64,000 nucleotides of DNA from Gerris lacustris (GCA_951217055.1 OX578276.1:113801313-113865312), one strand, 5' to 3'; counted from the first letter of the stretch, positions 1 to 9,819 are shown. Numbers and translations: made by a program. The notes: a model not told the origin generated them from the sequence alone.

Positions 1-20
1 TGTGATTTCAATTTATTCAG

Positions 21-127
21 ATTTTTAAGTAAAACTCAAATGGACGTGTTAATCGATTTAACGCTAAGAGATGTTTATAAATTAACCGAAGATAAATCTA
101 ATTGGGATCTTTACAAATTCTTACATG
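21..127 (+). pseudogene. Probable coding exon, candidate N-terminal exon of Merlin-like transposase
   Basis: An open exon is bounded by an acceptor (TTTATTCAG ending at 20) and a perfect donor (GTAAGT from 128). It is 107 nt long, entered and left at split codons, and reads 35 full codons including MDVLIDLTLRDVYKL and WDLYKFLH. It lies about 470 bp upstream of recognisable Merlin/ISXO2-like transposase coding sequence on the same strand. Such transposases usually open with a short helical region before a zinc-binding domain, so this is inferred to be an early exon of the same gene, separated by an inserted repeat. Seen: splice sites and open frame. Inferred: membership of the transposase. It could instead belong to an unrelated gene running off the window edge. 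Confidence 0.4.
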
Positions 128-180
128 GTAAGTTCTATTTATTTTAATATCTTGTTTTTTTTTTATTTTACTATTGCGTG

Positions 181-600
181 TTTAGTGTAACAGTAATATA
201 CAGGGTGGTCCAAAAGTCTCCCCCCCCCCCTCTTAACTTTTGAACGCTTTGAGATAAATTAATGAAACTTGGGGGATCTCTACCATGCAAAGGGAAGTTT
301 GTTTTCATGCCATCGCCCACTAGGGGCAACCTCCCACTTTGCCCCCAGTCGGGTGACTTCAAAATTTCAAATTGGAGTGTATATTTTTGATAGCATATTT
401 GGATTCTACGGTGAAAAATAATAAACTTTTACTTGAAACATTTTTTTATATTTCCAATATTTTGCCCCCCACAGGGGGGCAAAAATAGCAAAATAACCCT
501 TCCGAAATAGTAAAAAAATAACACTTAAATCGTTATAAAATCTAAACAGTTTGAAATAAAGTAATGGAACTTGGGGGATCTTTACCATGTAAAGGGAAGT
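181..600. repeat. Insert with internal direct repeat and C/G hairpin
   Basis: This stretch starts with CAGGGTGGTCCAAAAGTCT and a C-run. It holds two diverged copies of a roughly 50-bp segment (251-297 and 549-599) sharing ACTTGGGGGATC and AAAGGGAAG. Between them is a perfect hairpin at 460-484 (TTTTGCCCCCC, loop ACA, GGGGGGCAAAA). The GGGTGGTCC end reappears inverted at about 25305-25325, so this is a dispersed repeat. It interrupts the Merlin transposase, because coding similarity resumes only after it. Short open frames crossing it are chance. Confidence 0.6.
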
Positions 601-1116
601 GTGTATTCACTCTTCTAAACATATTAAAAAAACATGTATTACCAGGATCGATAGTCGTGTCTGATGGATGGGCTGCTTATGGCGGGATTGAATCTTCGCC
701 AGGTATTTGCGAATTTAATTTTTTGCTACACACAATTTTGATATCCTACTAATCATGTTTGAGTCTAAAAATATTCCTTTGCATAAAAAATTTAAGCAAT
801 GATGTAATCAAATTCTGACATTTAGAAGAGTTTAAATTGTTAATCGATAACTAATATCGTCTGATTTTCGGTTTCAGAGGGTTACTCTCATTATGTGGTT
901 AACCACTCTCAAAATTTTGTCGACCCAGAGCCTGGTTATCATACTAATACTATTGAGAGTACCTGGCAGAAATTCAAGGCTCGCCATAAGCGGCATTATG
1001 GGACCGCAAGATCGTTGTTTACATCATATATTTCAGAGTTTCTATGGCGGCGGGATTTCCCGCAGGCACAAAGATTGAAGGATTTGTGGGAGGGAATCTC
1101 GTCGTTTATTGATTAA
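601..1116 (+). pseudogene. Merlin (ISXO2/IS1595-like) DDE transposase remnant, two exons
   Basis: The two exons encode the C-terminal half of a Merlin-type transposase, a nuclear enzyme that cuts and pastes its own element. Exon a (about 601-702) contains LPGSIVVSDGWAAYGG, which carries the second catalytic aspartate. An intron of 175 bp (GT at 703, AG at 876-877) leads to exon b (878-1116). Exon b contains YVVNHSQNFVDP, HTNTIESTWQKFKARH with the catalytic glutamate, and a C-terminal FLWRRDF, ending in TAA at 1114. Splicing across the intron keeps the frame. The first catalytic Asp and the zinc domain are missing and the upstream part is replaced by an unrelated repeat, so the gene is broken. 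Family assignment rests on the VSDGWAAY and NTIESTW signatures. Confidence 0.8.
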
Positions 1117-1213
1117 TTTTTTTTGTATCTTTATATATTTTTGAATATAAAAGCATATATTTGTTTTTCATTATTTCAACATTTTTTTATTCCATTATTG
1201 TGATAATAATTTC

Positions 1214-1274
1214 TTGGTTACTCCCTTTTGGTGAGTAACCAGGACTTGGTTACTCACTTTTGGGGAGTAACCAA
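1214..1274. repeat. Short foldback built from GGTTACTC units
   Basis: The segment is a near-palindrome made of TTGGTTACTC, GAGTAACCA, TTGGTTACTC and GAGTAACCAA. It joins directly onto the truncated end of the neighbouring gag fragment, marking a rearrangement boundary. No coding potential. Confidence 0.6.
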
Positions 1275-1290
1275 CAATGGGAGTAACCAT

Positions 1291-1992
1291 CTAAACAAGT
1301 ACCGACAAATATTGGTCATAACAATGTGGGCATGGGTCGTTAAGTCTAAAAAGTTTTACCTTGTCGCGATAGAAGTTGATGAATGTTTCCCCTTCTTCTT
1401 GCTTCCTCACAAGGAATTGGCAGCGCCTCATGCGTCCATTTTCCTTATTCTTGAAATATTCTTCAATTTTATTTAGGACGAAGCTAGCTCTGACGTTTTT
1501 TACGTCTTCTATTTTGATTATTAGGCGAACCACGTCAATCATTGATTGATCCAGAAACGTCTGTACTAGAGCGGCAACTTGCCCTTTTTCGTCCACATCT
1601 AGTCCTTGTAGCACTAAATAGTTCTCTAGAGCTTGCCTCCAGTCTCTGAATTGACCTAGTGTCAAGTTTTCACTAAGTTTTTCGGGTCCTGGTATCTTGA
1701 CAGTAATCCGCGGGTTTCTGTAAGACGTTCTGTCAATCCGTTGATTATGGTCGTAACTATCGCGTTCGATGTTGCTACCAAACTCCTCCGGATTTTTCCT
1801 TCCCATAAGATTCACTATTGTGTCTTTTAATTCACATAGTTGGGCTGTGAATCTTTCTTCTAATCCGTCAATTGCCTTTTCTGTCTCTCTCTCCAACTTC
1901 TTGACTGACTCCCGCATTGACTCCTCGTCTGATTCATCATCTTTAGATGATTTCTTGTTCACTCTTTTTGAGTTACGCTTTCTAGTACTCAT
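1291..1992 (-). pseudogene. gag: Truncated Ty3/gypsy Gag
   Basis: On the minus strand a 233-codon frame starts at ATG 1992, only 10 nt after a primer-binding site, which fixes the start (an in-frame ATG 33 nt upstream overlaps the primer site). The N-terminus is basic (STRKRNSKRVNKKSSK), followed by an acidic, probably coiled-coil segment. A capsid-like region follows (LSENLTLGQFRDWRQALENY, then LNKIEEYFKNKENG and EEGETFINFYRDKVK). The frame ends by chance soon after CPHCYDQYL, where a foldback repeat replaces the rest. No zinc knuckle and no pol follow. Gag packages the element RNA in family members; this copy cannot be complete. It is unlike the Gag of the intact element at 12.4 kb, so it is a different lineage. 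Confidence 0.7.
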
Positions 1993-2002
1993 TGTACTAA
2001 TA

Positions 2003-2014
2003 CCGACTGCGCCA
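2003..2014 (-). promoter_or_regulatory. Retrotransposon primer-binding site, tRNA-Ser type
   Basis: TGGCGCAGTCGG on the minus strand matches the primer-binding site used by Drosophila 17.6/297-type gypsy elements (tRNA-Ser primer). It sits immediately upstream of the truncated gag start codon, as expected. Confidence 0.75.
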
Positions 2015-2127
2015 TGTGTAATCAACTATATATATTTTATAATAACTATACATTTTAACATAAGTAAACACACACTAAGATCTAATAACTACTCCTGTCA
2101 TAATATGTCATTTCACTTGACACCACA
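2015..2127 (-). repeat. Probable 5' LTR remnant of the truncated gypsy element
   Basis: The sequence directly upstream of the primer site must be LTR if the element is collinear. Its end at the primer site reads GATTACACA, and a possible start TGTGGTGTCAAG lies at 2127. No second LTR is present for comparison, so the outer boundary is a guess. Confidence 0.35.
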
Positions 2128-2204
2128 GTTAGGGTATAGGAATAAGAGTAACAGGAGCCAAGTGAAACCGCAAATCTCTTACTCTAGGCCTACCTGTATT
2201 CTAG

Positions 2205-2381
2205 ATAGGAAAGAATAATAAGGCAATCGATTGGTGGAAGGATTTTCTTGAGCTTCTGCAGAAACCATCCAAAGGAAAGCCGAAGAATGCCACGAAGACA
2301 AACTGCTTCTTCTCAAGAGCCAAGGAGATGGCGTCTACAATACGGCGGGTTCATCTTTTTATTCAAGACGTATATATTTAA
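2205..2381 (+). other. Unrecognised exon-like open frame
   Basis: Immediately after a plausible acceptor (CCTGTATTCTAG) a frame of 58 codons runs to TAA at 2379-2381. It contains KAIDWWKDFLELLQKPSKGK, NATKTNCFFSRAKEM and STIRRVHLFIQD. The composition (Trp, Cys, charged helices, balanced codons) is coding-like against the AT-rich surroundings. No family was recognised. It may be a terminal exon of another mobile element. No start codon or partner exon was found nearby. Confidence 0.3.
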
Positions 2382-2444
2382 TAAATATATTATATTTAAA
2401 TATATCTACCTTTCAAGTTTATTTAAATATTTTTTAACATTATA

Positions 2445-2850
2445 TCAAAACTTATCATGAATATCATTTCTCCACGGCGGGAAATCGAACTCGTCCACAT
2501 TTAAAGTTATTTTCTCTGACACTAGATTTTTCCCGGGAAAATGGCTTATATCGTTAGATTCGTATTTAAATGGACTACATTTTAGTATTTTTTAATCAAA
2601 ATCATCAAAACCGTTTTCGAGAAATATTTTTTTACAGAGTTTTTGGGTGAATTAATTTTAGCATCCCCAAATTTGGAGCTAAAATTAATTTCTCGAGGGG
2701 GAATTTTTCAGAGGGGGTCTGACTTTTCTAAACATGAATGCCAAATTTCGTCAAAATCGGCTTAGTACTTTCACAACAAACGTGTAAATTCATCGGATTT
2801 TTGAGCCATCACAGAACTTTCTCGTTATATAAGAAAGTAAAAAATCCACC
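2445..2850 (-). repeat. K-family repeat, minus copy
   Basis: Reverse-oriented, diverged copy of the repeat best seen at 8095-8640. It keeps the pieces CGATTTTGACGAAATTTGGC, the block about leaf-like AGCTCCAAATTTGGGG, the run of fixed words ATTTAAATACGAATCTAACG, and the GTTCGATTTCCCGCC box near its 3' end. The GAAAGTAAAA start lies at about 2850. Confidence 0.7.
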
Positions 2851-4132
2851 TACAAGCAAAGCAGCAACAAACCTGCATAAATTAAAGCATATTAGCAGCA
2901 CATTATAGAGCTTGAGAAAACTGATACTAGAGATTAAAACAAAGAAAATCATCTTAACAGTAGATGATGTCCTTGAAATAAAGGAAGTTTATTGAAAAAC
3001 TCATTAAAATAAAACCCGTTGAAGATACCTTGGTAATTAGGGGATACAAAAGAGGCTACTTGTGTATGAAAACTGTCATTTTTCAATAACTTTATGGAAA
3101 ACTTTTTGATGATTTATGAAGACGAGGTCTTTCTTTTTTTAAATAGACATCTGGAAACGATTGGACGAGATACCTAAGTTAATTTAGTAGTAGAATATGG
3201 AATGGAGGCAGAGCCAGGCAATCAGGCAACCTTCTTAGCTAGATAAACCTTCGTGATCCCGAGTGTATAGTTTGAGAAAATCCTTCTATTCAAGTGACAA
3301 GAGATCATTTCTTTTAGTATACCAGCCACCGGAATTTCATTTCTGAGATAAGAGAATACTTCACATTCAACCAAGTAGTGGAACTAAGTTTCCTCTTCTT
3401 CTTTAAATTTGGGGCAAGTAGCCTATTCGATTTTAGTTACTAACCTATAACTGGTTAAGAGATAACTTTTTAACAATCGAGATTTATGTATATAATTTTA
3501 TTATTAATTTCAAATTTCAAGGGAATGTTTTAAGACAGTCATAGTTGTGGGGAAAGGATAGAAAATAGTTTGTTAAGTTATTTCTTTATAGGTTATATAT
3601 TTTTTATAAAATTATTAAAAAATAATCACCGTTCTGGGAAGATAGATCAAGCTACTACAAATTGTTTAATAAGTAATGGTTTCAATATAAATATTTACTT
3701 AAAAAGATTATTTTTTAAATTTATTTTATAATCCAATCATTTCGTCGTTTGTGTGAAGACAACAAATCGTCATTTATAGGAAGAACTAGGTCAGGGTACG
3801 TGTCTCGCCTCTTTGAATCAAAACCCAATATACCGATGATTGGATCTTGATATAAATGTCTCTTAGTACTCGGAGCACGCTTTTTTTCTAGTTCTACCTA
3901 AGCCATTTGGTTTCCTTCGGTTAGTCACTCATGAAGTTATCCAAGCTCTAGGTTACTTATCCTGGTAGTCTTACAAAAACTTGCAATATCATAAAGGGTG
4001 AGAGGAATCCTTTAATATTTCCTATAATAAAAGAAAAGAAAATGTAAACCACAATAAAAAGTAAATGACCCTCAATTAGTTTTACTATTAAAATTATCAT
4101 CAAGTATTTTATTCATTACTTAAATTATCGGA
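2851..4132. other. AT-rich non-coding stretch
   Basis: No frame with coding character, no RNA gene and no clear inverted repeat was seen. A few modest words are shared with other AT-rich gaps. Probably ordinary intergenic or intronic DNA with old repeat debris. Confidence 0.5.
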
Positions 4133-5160
4133 ACTTATGGCACGTTACACCGTGTGGAGCCCGGGAGTGAATCCGAAAAAAAACGACACAAAGCCTACCG
4201 TCACAAAATTAAACGTCACGAAATCGACCAATGACGATAACTTGAGTAAAAGATGACCGAGTTAGTTGACATTTGGTACACATTTTACCAATGCCCTGGA
4301 TGAGTACGTTTGACAACATTATCCGCCAAAGCGTTTGCGCGCAACGCTCGTGTAAACGTAAACTTCAAATGTAAAATTAAAATTTTATAAGACGAGAAAA
4401 AATTCCAACTTCATTTATTCAATGAGACAAACAACTTTTTTTTTAGTAAAACTAACACAGACACCGCTATGAAGTGATTAAGATCGCTAAATGTATTAAA
4501 GCGGACCTAAATCTTTAAAATGGAGAAAACAACGTTTTGGAACGAAGTTCCTTATGGCACGTTCTGGAGCCCGGGAGTGAATCCGAAAAAACTACCAAAA
4601 TCACCGTCACAAAAATAACCGTCACAAAATCACCGTCACGCTAAAAGCGTCACGAAATCTACGGATGGCGATAACTCGTGTAAAAGTTGACCGACTTAGT
4701 TGAAATTTGGTACACATGTTCATTTTACCAATGCCCAGGACAGGTTCGTTGGACAACGTTATCCGCCCAAGCGTTCACGCGCAACGCTCGCGTAAACGTA
4801 AGGTTCAAATTTAAAATTGGAATTTTAGGACGGGGAACAACTCTAACTTTATCTATTTAATGAGACAAACAACTTTTATAAATATTTTTTTTTAGTAAAA
4901 CGAACACCGACTCTGCTATGAAGTGATAAAAATCGCTAAATTTATTAAAGCGGACCTAAACGTTTTAAATAAAGAAAACAACGTTTTTACCGATATCTTA
5001 AGTTCTAACGTAACGATTTTAATAAAACTTCATACACATCGTCCCAACAACGTGTACAATTGAAACAGGCATGCAAAATTTCAACCTGATACAAATAGCA
5101 GTTATTTTACAATTTTTAAAAGTTGATGGCGGAAGTATGAGGTTTTTAGATAATATAGGT
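4133..5160 (+). repeat. CGTCAC-family repeat, two head-to-tail copies
   Basis: Copy A (about 4133-4545) and copy B (about 4546-5160) both begin with TATGGCACGTT and GGAGCCCGGGAGTGAATCC. Both continue with CCGTCAC units and a core (GGCGATAACT, GAAATTTGGTACACATGTTC, TTACCAATGCCC, GCGCAACGCTCG, AAAGATCGCTAAAT). Copy B starts with the palindrome GGAACGAAGTTCC. Copy A has only a couple of CGTCAC units, copy B about four, and the copy at 23.4 kb about ten. No protein is encoded. Confidence 0.8.
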
Positions 5161-5366
5161 GGAATATTAAGAATATAGAGTGATTCCGCCTCTACTATAA
5201 TTCGTTTGGTATCCTTTCGTGCGCAATCCCAACTCTTCTATCTTTCCATCTCTCTCTCACTATACTCTCTCTCTCGTACTCCTTCTTCCTGTCAAACTCG
5301 CTATTTATCCACAAAACAACGCTTTTTTTCAATTATTGTTTCTATCATTGAGGAAAGTATTCGGAT
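5161..5366 (+). repeat. Host sequence left of the hAT insertion, CT-rich
   Basis: Contains TCTCTCTCTC-type tracts and a roughly 150-bp pyrimidine-rich segment ending in the 8-bp target duplication ATTCGGAT (5359-5366). It continues after the insertion at 7280. CT tracts before a short ATG-initiated frame at 7298 would fit a promoter and leader, but this is speculative. Confidence 0.35.
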
Positions 5367-7279
5367 CAGTGGCGCACCCAGGATTTATTTTTGGGAGGGG
5401 CACAGATTAAAAAATAAGGGGGGGGGGGGGGGAGGGAGGGGGTGTAATGTAGGCTTAGCATAATCACGGACAATTAACCAGTCTGGTTTTCTTTGTTCTT
5501 AAATTACTTCATATCAAGGGCGGATCCAGCCAATTTTGAAGGGGGGCTGGACTCCCTTTAGGGAGGTCGGGGGGTCCTCCCCCGGGAAATTTTTTATAGT
5601 TTACGTTACTTGAAAACGTCTTTTTAGCCTGTTCTAAGAGCATCTAAAATGTTATTATATACAAATAAATTTAAGTTTTTTATGAACGGGACATGAAAAC
5701 CGGGGTATTTTATTTAAACAAAATTATATACATACCAATAATATTTTATTATTAAAAGTTGTACATTATATAATAGATTAATGTTTTATTTTAGTAGCCA
5801 GAAAAATAAATTGGTACTTTTATTAGTTTATTTTTTATTTTATTTTATTAGTTTTATTAGTATATTTTATTAGTAACTTTTATTAGTTATATGAGTATAT
5901 ATAACTCCTTCACAGCCTAGTAATTACATTTACTGTCGAGCGAAGCGAGACAGTAAATATTGCCAAGATAAAGAAAAAACACTTCACAGTCGCGTAGCAT
6001 ATACTATTTTTTCCGAGGTAGCAGACAATGAAAAAACATTAAATATTAATAAATAATCAATATAATAATAACAAATATTACTACATACTTAAGATTTAAA
6101 AAAGAAACCTTAAAAAGAGGTTACACTATAAGAAAAGATAAATAAAACGCATTGACATATAGTGGAATTAAATCGTTCTAAGCATTTCTACAAAGACTGC
6201 AGCGCTACTAACGGAAGTTTTGACAACTGCCAGCAGTACAATAAAAACTTTTTTCGTCCTAGGACGTAAAAAAAATTTTCTTTACAGCTAGGAGTAATGA
6301 AAAGATTTTTTAAGTCCACCTAATGAAAAAATGGATTTTAGCTATGTTTTTTAGGCTCTAAAGTTACTATTTTACAGCCTACCACAGAAAAAAATATTTT
6401 AGTTGTGTGAATTAACAAAAAAAAAAAAACGTAGGTACGCCAAATGTTTTGAGTTAAACAGAAATTAGCTGATACTATTAGGTTAAAAATAAACATAGTA
6501 GGGTATATAATAGTCCAGTCAATAAGCACAAAAATAGTCTTCCTTGCGAAAGGTCGGGTATCTGCAATTTTTAAAATCTTATTCTACAATTGAACCCGTT
6601 TCCAAATTCATTAATAATTATTATTCGATAATTAAAACTATTCTAATGACTACTACTAACTATTTTAATTAATATATTATTAAAGTAAAACTTTAGAAAA
6701 ATTTAATTAAAAACTTGATTTAAAAATGTTATATTGTAACCTGTCATTCAAAATAAACAATGGATAATAGTCAGAAAGAAATTCGTCCCACTAAAAAGTT
6801 CTGACCATGCGTAGTTGTAATTTTATGCAGATTTTTCCAAGTTCAATAAACGACACTTTTTTTAACCCAGGAGCTCCATCCCTATTTTATAGATCCTAAA
6901 CCTAAACGGGTTGATAACTTAACTTACTTCTATTCTTTTTCTTCATCTTCTTTTTAAACACAAAAAACAATATGTCGGGCAAAACTAGGTAGATTATTAC
7001 TTATTTATTAAGTGATACTGACTTATTTAAAATACTTACTTATTTGCATACTTAAATTTTAAGTCTATGGCTTTGGAGGAGGGGGGGGGGGCACGTCTTT
7101 TTAAACGCCAAAAAAATATGTCAGGCCAAACTAGGTATATAATTACTTATTTACTTTTTTTCACTATTACTTTAACATGAGCTGCGAAATTGCATACTTA
7201 AATTTTAGGTCTGGCTTTGGGGAGAGGGGGGGCACGTGCCCCCCCCCCCCCCCCCCCCCCCCCCCTGGGTGCGCCACTG
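5367..7279. mobile_element. Non-autonomous hAT-type element (MITE), 1.9 kb
   Basis: Perfect 16-bp terminal inverted repeats CAGTGGCGCACCCAGG (5367-5382) and its complement (7264-7279) are flanked by perfect 8-bp direct repeats ATTCGGAT (5359-5366 and 7280-7287). An 8-bp duplication with CAG...CTG ends is the hAT signature. No transposase is recognisable inside. Next to the left end is a 15-G run plus further G tracts (5418-5442). Next to the right end is a 27-C run (7239-7265). Two tandem diverged units of about 150 bp (about 6946-7095 and 7096-7238) precede the right end. A second hAT-like terminus, AAGGGCGGATCCAGCC near 5517, hints at nesting. Confidence 0.9.
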
Positions 7280-7620
7280 ATTCGGATATTATTTAAAATG
7301 GAAAGTGCACCAAGAGAATCGTCAGAAATTGACAGTGTCGACTATGTTAAATTATTAACCAGTAAAACTGTAAATATATAAGTATAAATTGATGTAATAA
7401 AATAATATTGCTCATAAGCGGATCAAGGGATTTTTGTAATAAGTTTTATGTAATAATTTTACTAATAATAATTTTCTAATTGAGTCAAAAATATTTATTG
7501 GAACGAGTAGATAGCAACCTATACGTAAATAGCAGTGTGATTTTATATTTAATGAAAAATGTAAGGAACTTCGTTCCTACCGGGTGTCCCGCGACACCAC
7601 TCGTTTTAATTTTACTGATA
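7280..7620 (+). repeat. Right half of split repeat, CGTCAC-family 3' end
   Basis: Begins with the target duplication and a short ATG frame (7298-7381, MESAPRESSEIDSVDYVKLL, stop TAA). It ends with the family 3' terminus AGGAACTTCGTTCCTACC and GTGTCCCGCGACACCAC (about 7563-7602). The same terminus recurs at about 8071 and 29090. The 28-codon frame is not recognised and may be chance. Confidence 0.5.
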
Positions 7621-8094
7621 TCCTATGTTCTAACGTAACGATTTTAAAAAAAATGCATACACATCGTCTAAAGTACGTAAAGTAGGGCTAAATTGAAACA
7701 TGCATGTAAAATTTCAACCTGATACAAGAAGAAGGTTTTGTGAAGGGAAGTGATATATTTTATAATATTTTAAATTAGTAGGCCAGGTATAGGTAGAGAA
7801 CAGTCTTATTTCCTACTTACAACGATACTCTTAATCTATAAACTCATCATGATTAACTTTTTCTCAATATTTAATACTTATTTATTGCAAGACACTCGCT
7901 TCAATGATAAAAATAATGCTTTTCTTTTAATTTTGCCTTTTTCTTTTCCGTTAAGTACAAACTGTTAGTTACTTTTAATTTTATCTTTTTTTCTAACTCC
8001 ACCATGTATAAGAAGTTAGCATCGTATACTTAGCAGTGTGATTTTATAATTTATAAAAGCCGTGAGGAACTTCGTTCCTAACAATCCCGCGTCA
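7621..8094 (+). repeat. CGTCAC-family 3' part
   Basis: Starts within the family at CTAACGTAACGATTTTAAA, keeps ATTTCAACCTGATACAAG and GACACTCGCTTCAATGAT, and ends with AGGAACTTCGTTCCTA. A 5'-truncated copy; no genes. Confidence 0.65.
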
Positions 8095-8640
8095 CCACAT
8101 ATATTTTTACTTTCTCATATAAAGAGAAAGTATTGTGATGGCGAGAAATTCGATTATGAAATTTTGATGGATTTACACGTTTTGAGGTCCCTTGAGTCCA
8201 AAAAAGTGGTTTTTAAAAAATGTCTGTCTGTCATCTGTTTGTGCAGACGCCAGGAGCCTAAACTACTGGGCCGATTTTGACGAAATTTGGCATACATGTT
8301 CAGAAAAATCATACCCCGAGGCAAAATCGAGAAATGAATTTTAGCTCCAAATTTGGGGGGCACTACCCGCCAAAAACTCTGAAAAAATGTGAAAAAAAAT
8401 TCTTCTCGAAAAAGGTTCCGACGATTTTGATTAAAAAATTCTAAAATGTAGTCTATTTAAATACGAATCTAACGATATAAGCAGTTTTTCCGTGAATAAT
8501 CTAGTTCCCTAGAAAATAGCTTTAAACGCGGACAAAGAGTGGCCGGGTTCGATTCCCCGCCGAGGAGAAGTCATTTTTATGATAAATTTCGATGAAATAT
8601 TCAATAATAATTAAATGTAGCTATGAAAACTAATAAATTG
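8095..8640 (+). repeat. K-family repeat, longest plus copy
   Basis: Begins TACTTTCTCATATAAAGAG, AAAGTATTGTGATGGCG. It has GTCTGTCTGTC then GGGCCGATTTTGACGAAATT about 45 nt later. It ends with GGCCGGGTTCGATTCCCC (about 8540-8558) and GAAGTCATTTTTATGATAAA. The GGTTCGATTCC word equals a eukaryotic tRNA T-arm/B-box, but no A-box or cloverleaf is present. Open frames over it are chance. Confidence 0.8.
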
Positions 8641-9014
8641 AAAAAACTGGGTTAAGTAATTATGAACTCGTATATGAGAAAGTTTGTCAGAGTTGTCTCG
8701 GACCGATTTTTTATTTTATTACACAATGTCACCTCAGACTGCACTTGATACTGGGCAGCGTAAATTATTTAACTTATTAGCTTTCTACTTGTTAAGTACT
8801 AAAATAGTTTCAACACTTACTGAGAACGTTTTACTCGACACAAACAATACATTTGTCTATCAGTTGTCCGCACGTAAGTAAAACAATCGAGACAAAGAAC
8901 TCGAACAAGACTTTCTCATTTACATAGTAAGACTGAATTAAAAAGCCAGTAATATCTAATTTAATCAATTAATTTTTAAACACGTCTTAGAAATTTTTAC
9001 AGGTGGTTATTTAC
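8641..9014. other. AT-rich gap with shared GAGAAAGTTTGTC tail
   Basis: No gene. A word TATGAGAAAGTTTGTCAGAG followed by TGTCTCGGACCGATTTTT (8672-8710) recurs, diverged, near 48016 and 59735, so it is part of a dispersed repeat. A 65-codon frame across it shows no family resemblance. Confidence 0.45.
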
Positions 9015-9224
9015 CTTTTTACTTTCTCTTAATATATAAAGAGAAAGTATTGTGATAGCGCAAAATTAAAATTTGAGATTTTGATGGATTTACACGTTTG
9101 AGTCCAAAAAAGATGGTTTGTAAAAATGTATTTCTGTCGACTGCCGTCTGCTTTAGTCTGTAGTCTGTACAGATGCGTGGAGCCTAAACTACAATACCAA
9201 TTTCGATTAAAACCCTTAAAAACC
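9015..9224 (+). repeat. K-family repeat, 3'-truncated copy
   Basis: Matches the first about 200 bp of the copy at 8095, then stops at the border of the palindrome-ended element starting near 9225. Confidence 0.7.
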
Positions 9225-9228
9225 AAGC

Positions 9229-9589
9229 GTTGCCATATGGCAACAGCAAAACCCCCTCCCTTTATTGTTGTCTGGAGAGGTCTAAGTTAATATTGAACTT
9301 TTTAAATGTTAATATTAAGTCAAAAGAAGGGCTAAATTGATTTTTCATCATTAGATTTATTTGTTTGGTGCAACACGTATGCGACAAGACAGGTTTAAAA
9401 AATAGGTTATTCCAAATTTGAGACACGGAAAGAATTTTAATTTTTTAATTAATTAATTAATTAAAGAATTTTATTATTGGTAATGAAACTATTAAAGAGT
9501 GATTAAAAATATAAAATTATTGCTGTTTCACAAAATTTAATTTTTCTGCCCTAAATTGAGCGTCAATTTGAAAGTTGCCATATGGCAAC
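9229..9589. mobile_element. Element bounded by GTTGCCATATGGCAAC palindromes
   Basis: A perfect 16-bp palindrome GTTGCCATATGGCAAC stands at both ends (9229-9244 and 9574-9589), flanked outward by GC and inward by AGC. A third copy at 11298-11313 has the same outer flank as the right end (CTAATGTCCTAGC in complement), so it is one end of another member in opposite orientation. The interior is AT-rich and non-coding. Confidence 0.6.
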
Positions 9590-9689
9590 GCTAGGACATT
9601 AGCCTTACAGTTTTTTTTCTAAGTGGTAATTTCATTCAGTCATATTTATATACAAAGTTTTGATGTTTTTTTGCCTAATGTTCATTTTT

Positions 9690-9819
9690 GCTTCCGAGCT
9701 TACCGAAGGTAACGGAAGCATTGTGTTCTCTTTTGAGAACGGAAAACTTTTATGTCTCCGATTTTAAAAATTCCAAGACAGAAATCCGTTTCAGACATCA
9801 GGGAACATTTTTGGTCTCG

